From the NCBI GenBank assembly GCA_031270845.1, contig JAISXF010000067.1:1-35320 (forward strand): a stretch of 35,320 bases of DNA. The letters run 5' to 3'. A program made the position numbers and the translations under genes. The notes under the pieces were generated by a model. It was not told the DNA's origin, ran no database searches, and saw only the letters and a list, made by a program, of their open reading frames with translations. Positions 34,871-35,320 of the stretch are shown here, one piece after another. Positions within the stretch are counted from its first letter, which is position 1. Every line of letters starts with the position of its first letter. The DNA is from Prevotellaceae bacterium (GTDB lineage Bacteria; Bacteroidota; Bacteroidia; Bacteroidales; UBA932).

Positions 34871-35145
34871 GGTAGCGCACATGTGTAGCCGGTCTCCCGG
34901 AGCTTCCGGGGGAGCAGCGCACATGTGTAGCCGGTCTCCCGGAAGCTCTGGGGAAGCAGCTGCCTATGTCAGCTGGTCTCCCGGAAGCTCTGGGGAAGCG
35001 GCTGCCTATGTCAGCTGGTCTCCCGGAAGCTCTGGGGAAGCGGCTGCCTATGTCAGCCGGTCTCCCGGAAGCTCTGGGGAAGCGGCTGCCTATGTCAGCC
35101 GGTCTCCCAGAAGCTCCGGGAAAGCGGTCCCCTATGTCAGCCGGC
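34871..35145. repeat. 42-bp tandem hairpin array, 6 copies plus partial unit
   Basis: 'GGTCTCCC' at 34891, 34933, 34975, 35017, 35059, 35101: exact 42-bp period. Nested stems CAGCCG/CGGCTG and CCCGGA/TCCGGG (or TCTGGG). Confidence 0.97.
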
Positions 35146-35213
35146 CATAAAAAACTAAAATAAACACAATATATTTAGCAATTTAACAGTTTAACAATTT
35201 AAAAAAAACAATC

Positions 35214-35320
35214 ATGAAAAAATTACTTAGTCTTTATTTCAAACTGCTGCCTTTTGCAGCACATTTTGATTTTTTTACAAAACTTTCAGGGCTTCTGTCG
35301 GCAGCCGGAGCTGACCTCAA
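35214..35320 (+). CDS. 5' part of an ORF running off the window (MKKLLSLYFKLLPFAAHFDFFTKLSGLLSAAGADLK...), possibly DUF6261-like
   Basis: ATG at 35214 after an A-rich leader. N-terminal pattern resembles DUF6261-type Bacteroidales proteins, from memory only. Confidence 0.45.
   Translation, partial: MKKLLSLYFKLLPFAAHFDFFTKLSGLLSAAGADL

Noticed and set aside
1-35320. Transposase, integrase or phage genes that would explain the composite elements
   Set aside because: None recognised in any frame of the ORF track.

Overview
The window looks like a Bacteroidales (Bacteroidota) chromosome segment. Evidence: SusC/SusD genes, FecR/ECF-sigma regulation, and repeated TTTG-N19/20-TAnnTTTG promoters. 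Recognisable genes, left to right: a 5'-truncated type I restriction specificity gene, a LysE transporter, rng, a 30-aa basic micro-protein missing from the ORF track, an HU-family gene, an XRE regulator, aspS, an FAH-family hydrolase, and a polysaccharide-utilisation-type locus (SusE/F-like lipoprotein, DUF4874/DUF4832 protein, SusD, SusC, FecR, ECF sigma). These are followed by sir2, a [FeFe]-hydrogenase-like/RsbW-like/DRTGG operon, a TonB-like gene, tRNA-Lys, an unusual sigma/anti-sigma pair coupled to a PfkB kinase, tRNA-Pro, rdgB, a PD40/OmpA lipoprotein, radA, a divergent tyrosine phenol-lyase/tryptophanase homologue, a mutarotase, a LuxE-like gene, and the start of a final ORF. The most unusual signal is intergenic. 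There are at least five tandem arrays with unrelated sequences but units of 21 or 41-42 bp. Most units fold as hairpins, two arrays show compensatory changes, and three composite elements are bounded by inverted arms made of 7-14 bp microsatellites. Other notable signals are a cluster of eight TTAC-N4-GTAA operator-like sites before the XRE gene, and a (CAGCA)10 tract just downstream of a promoter-like motif. All product calls come from reading the sequence; no searches were run.
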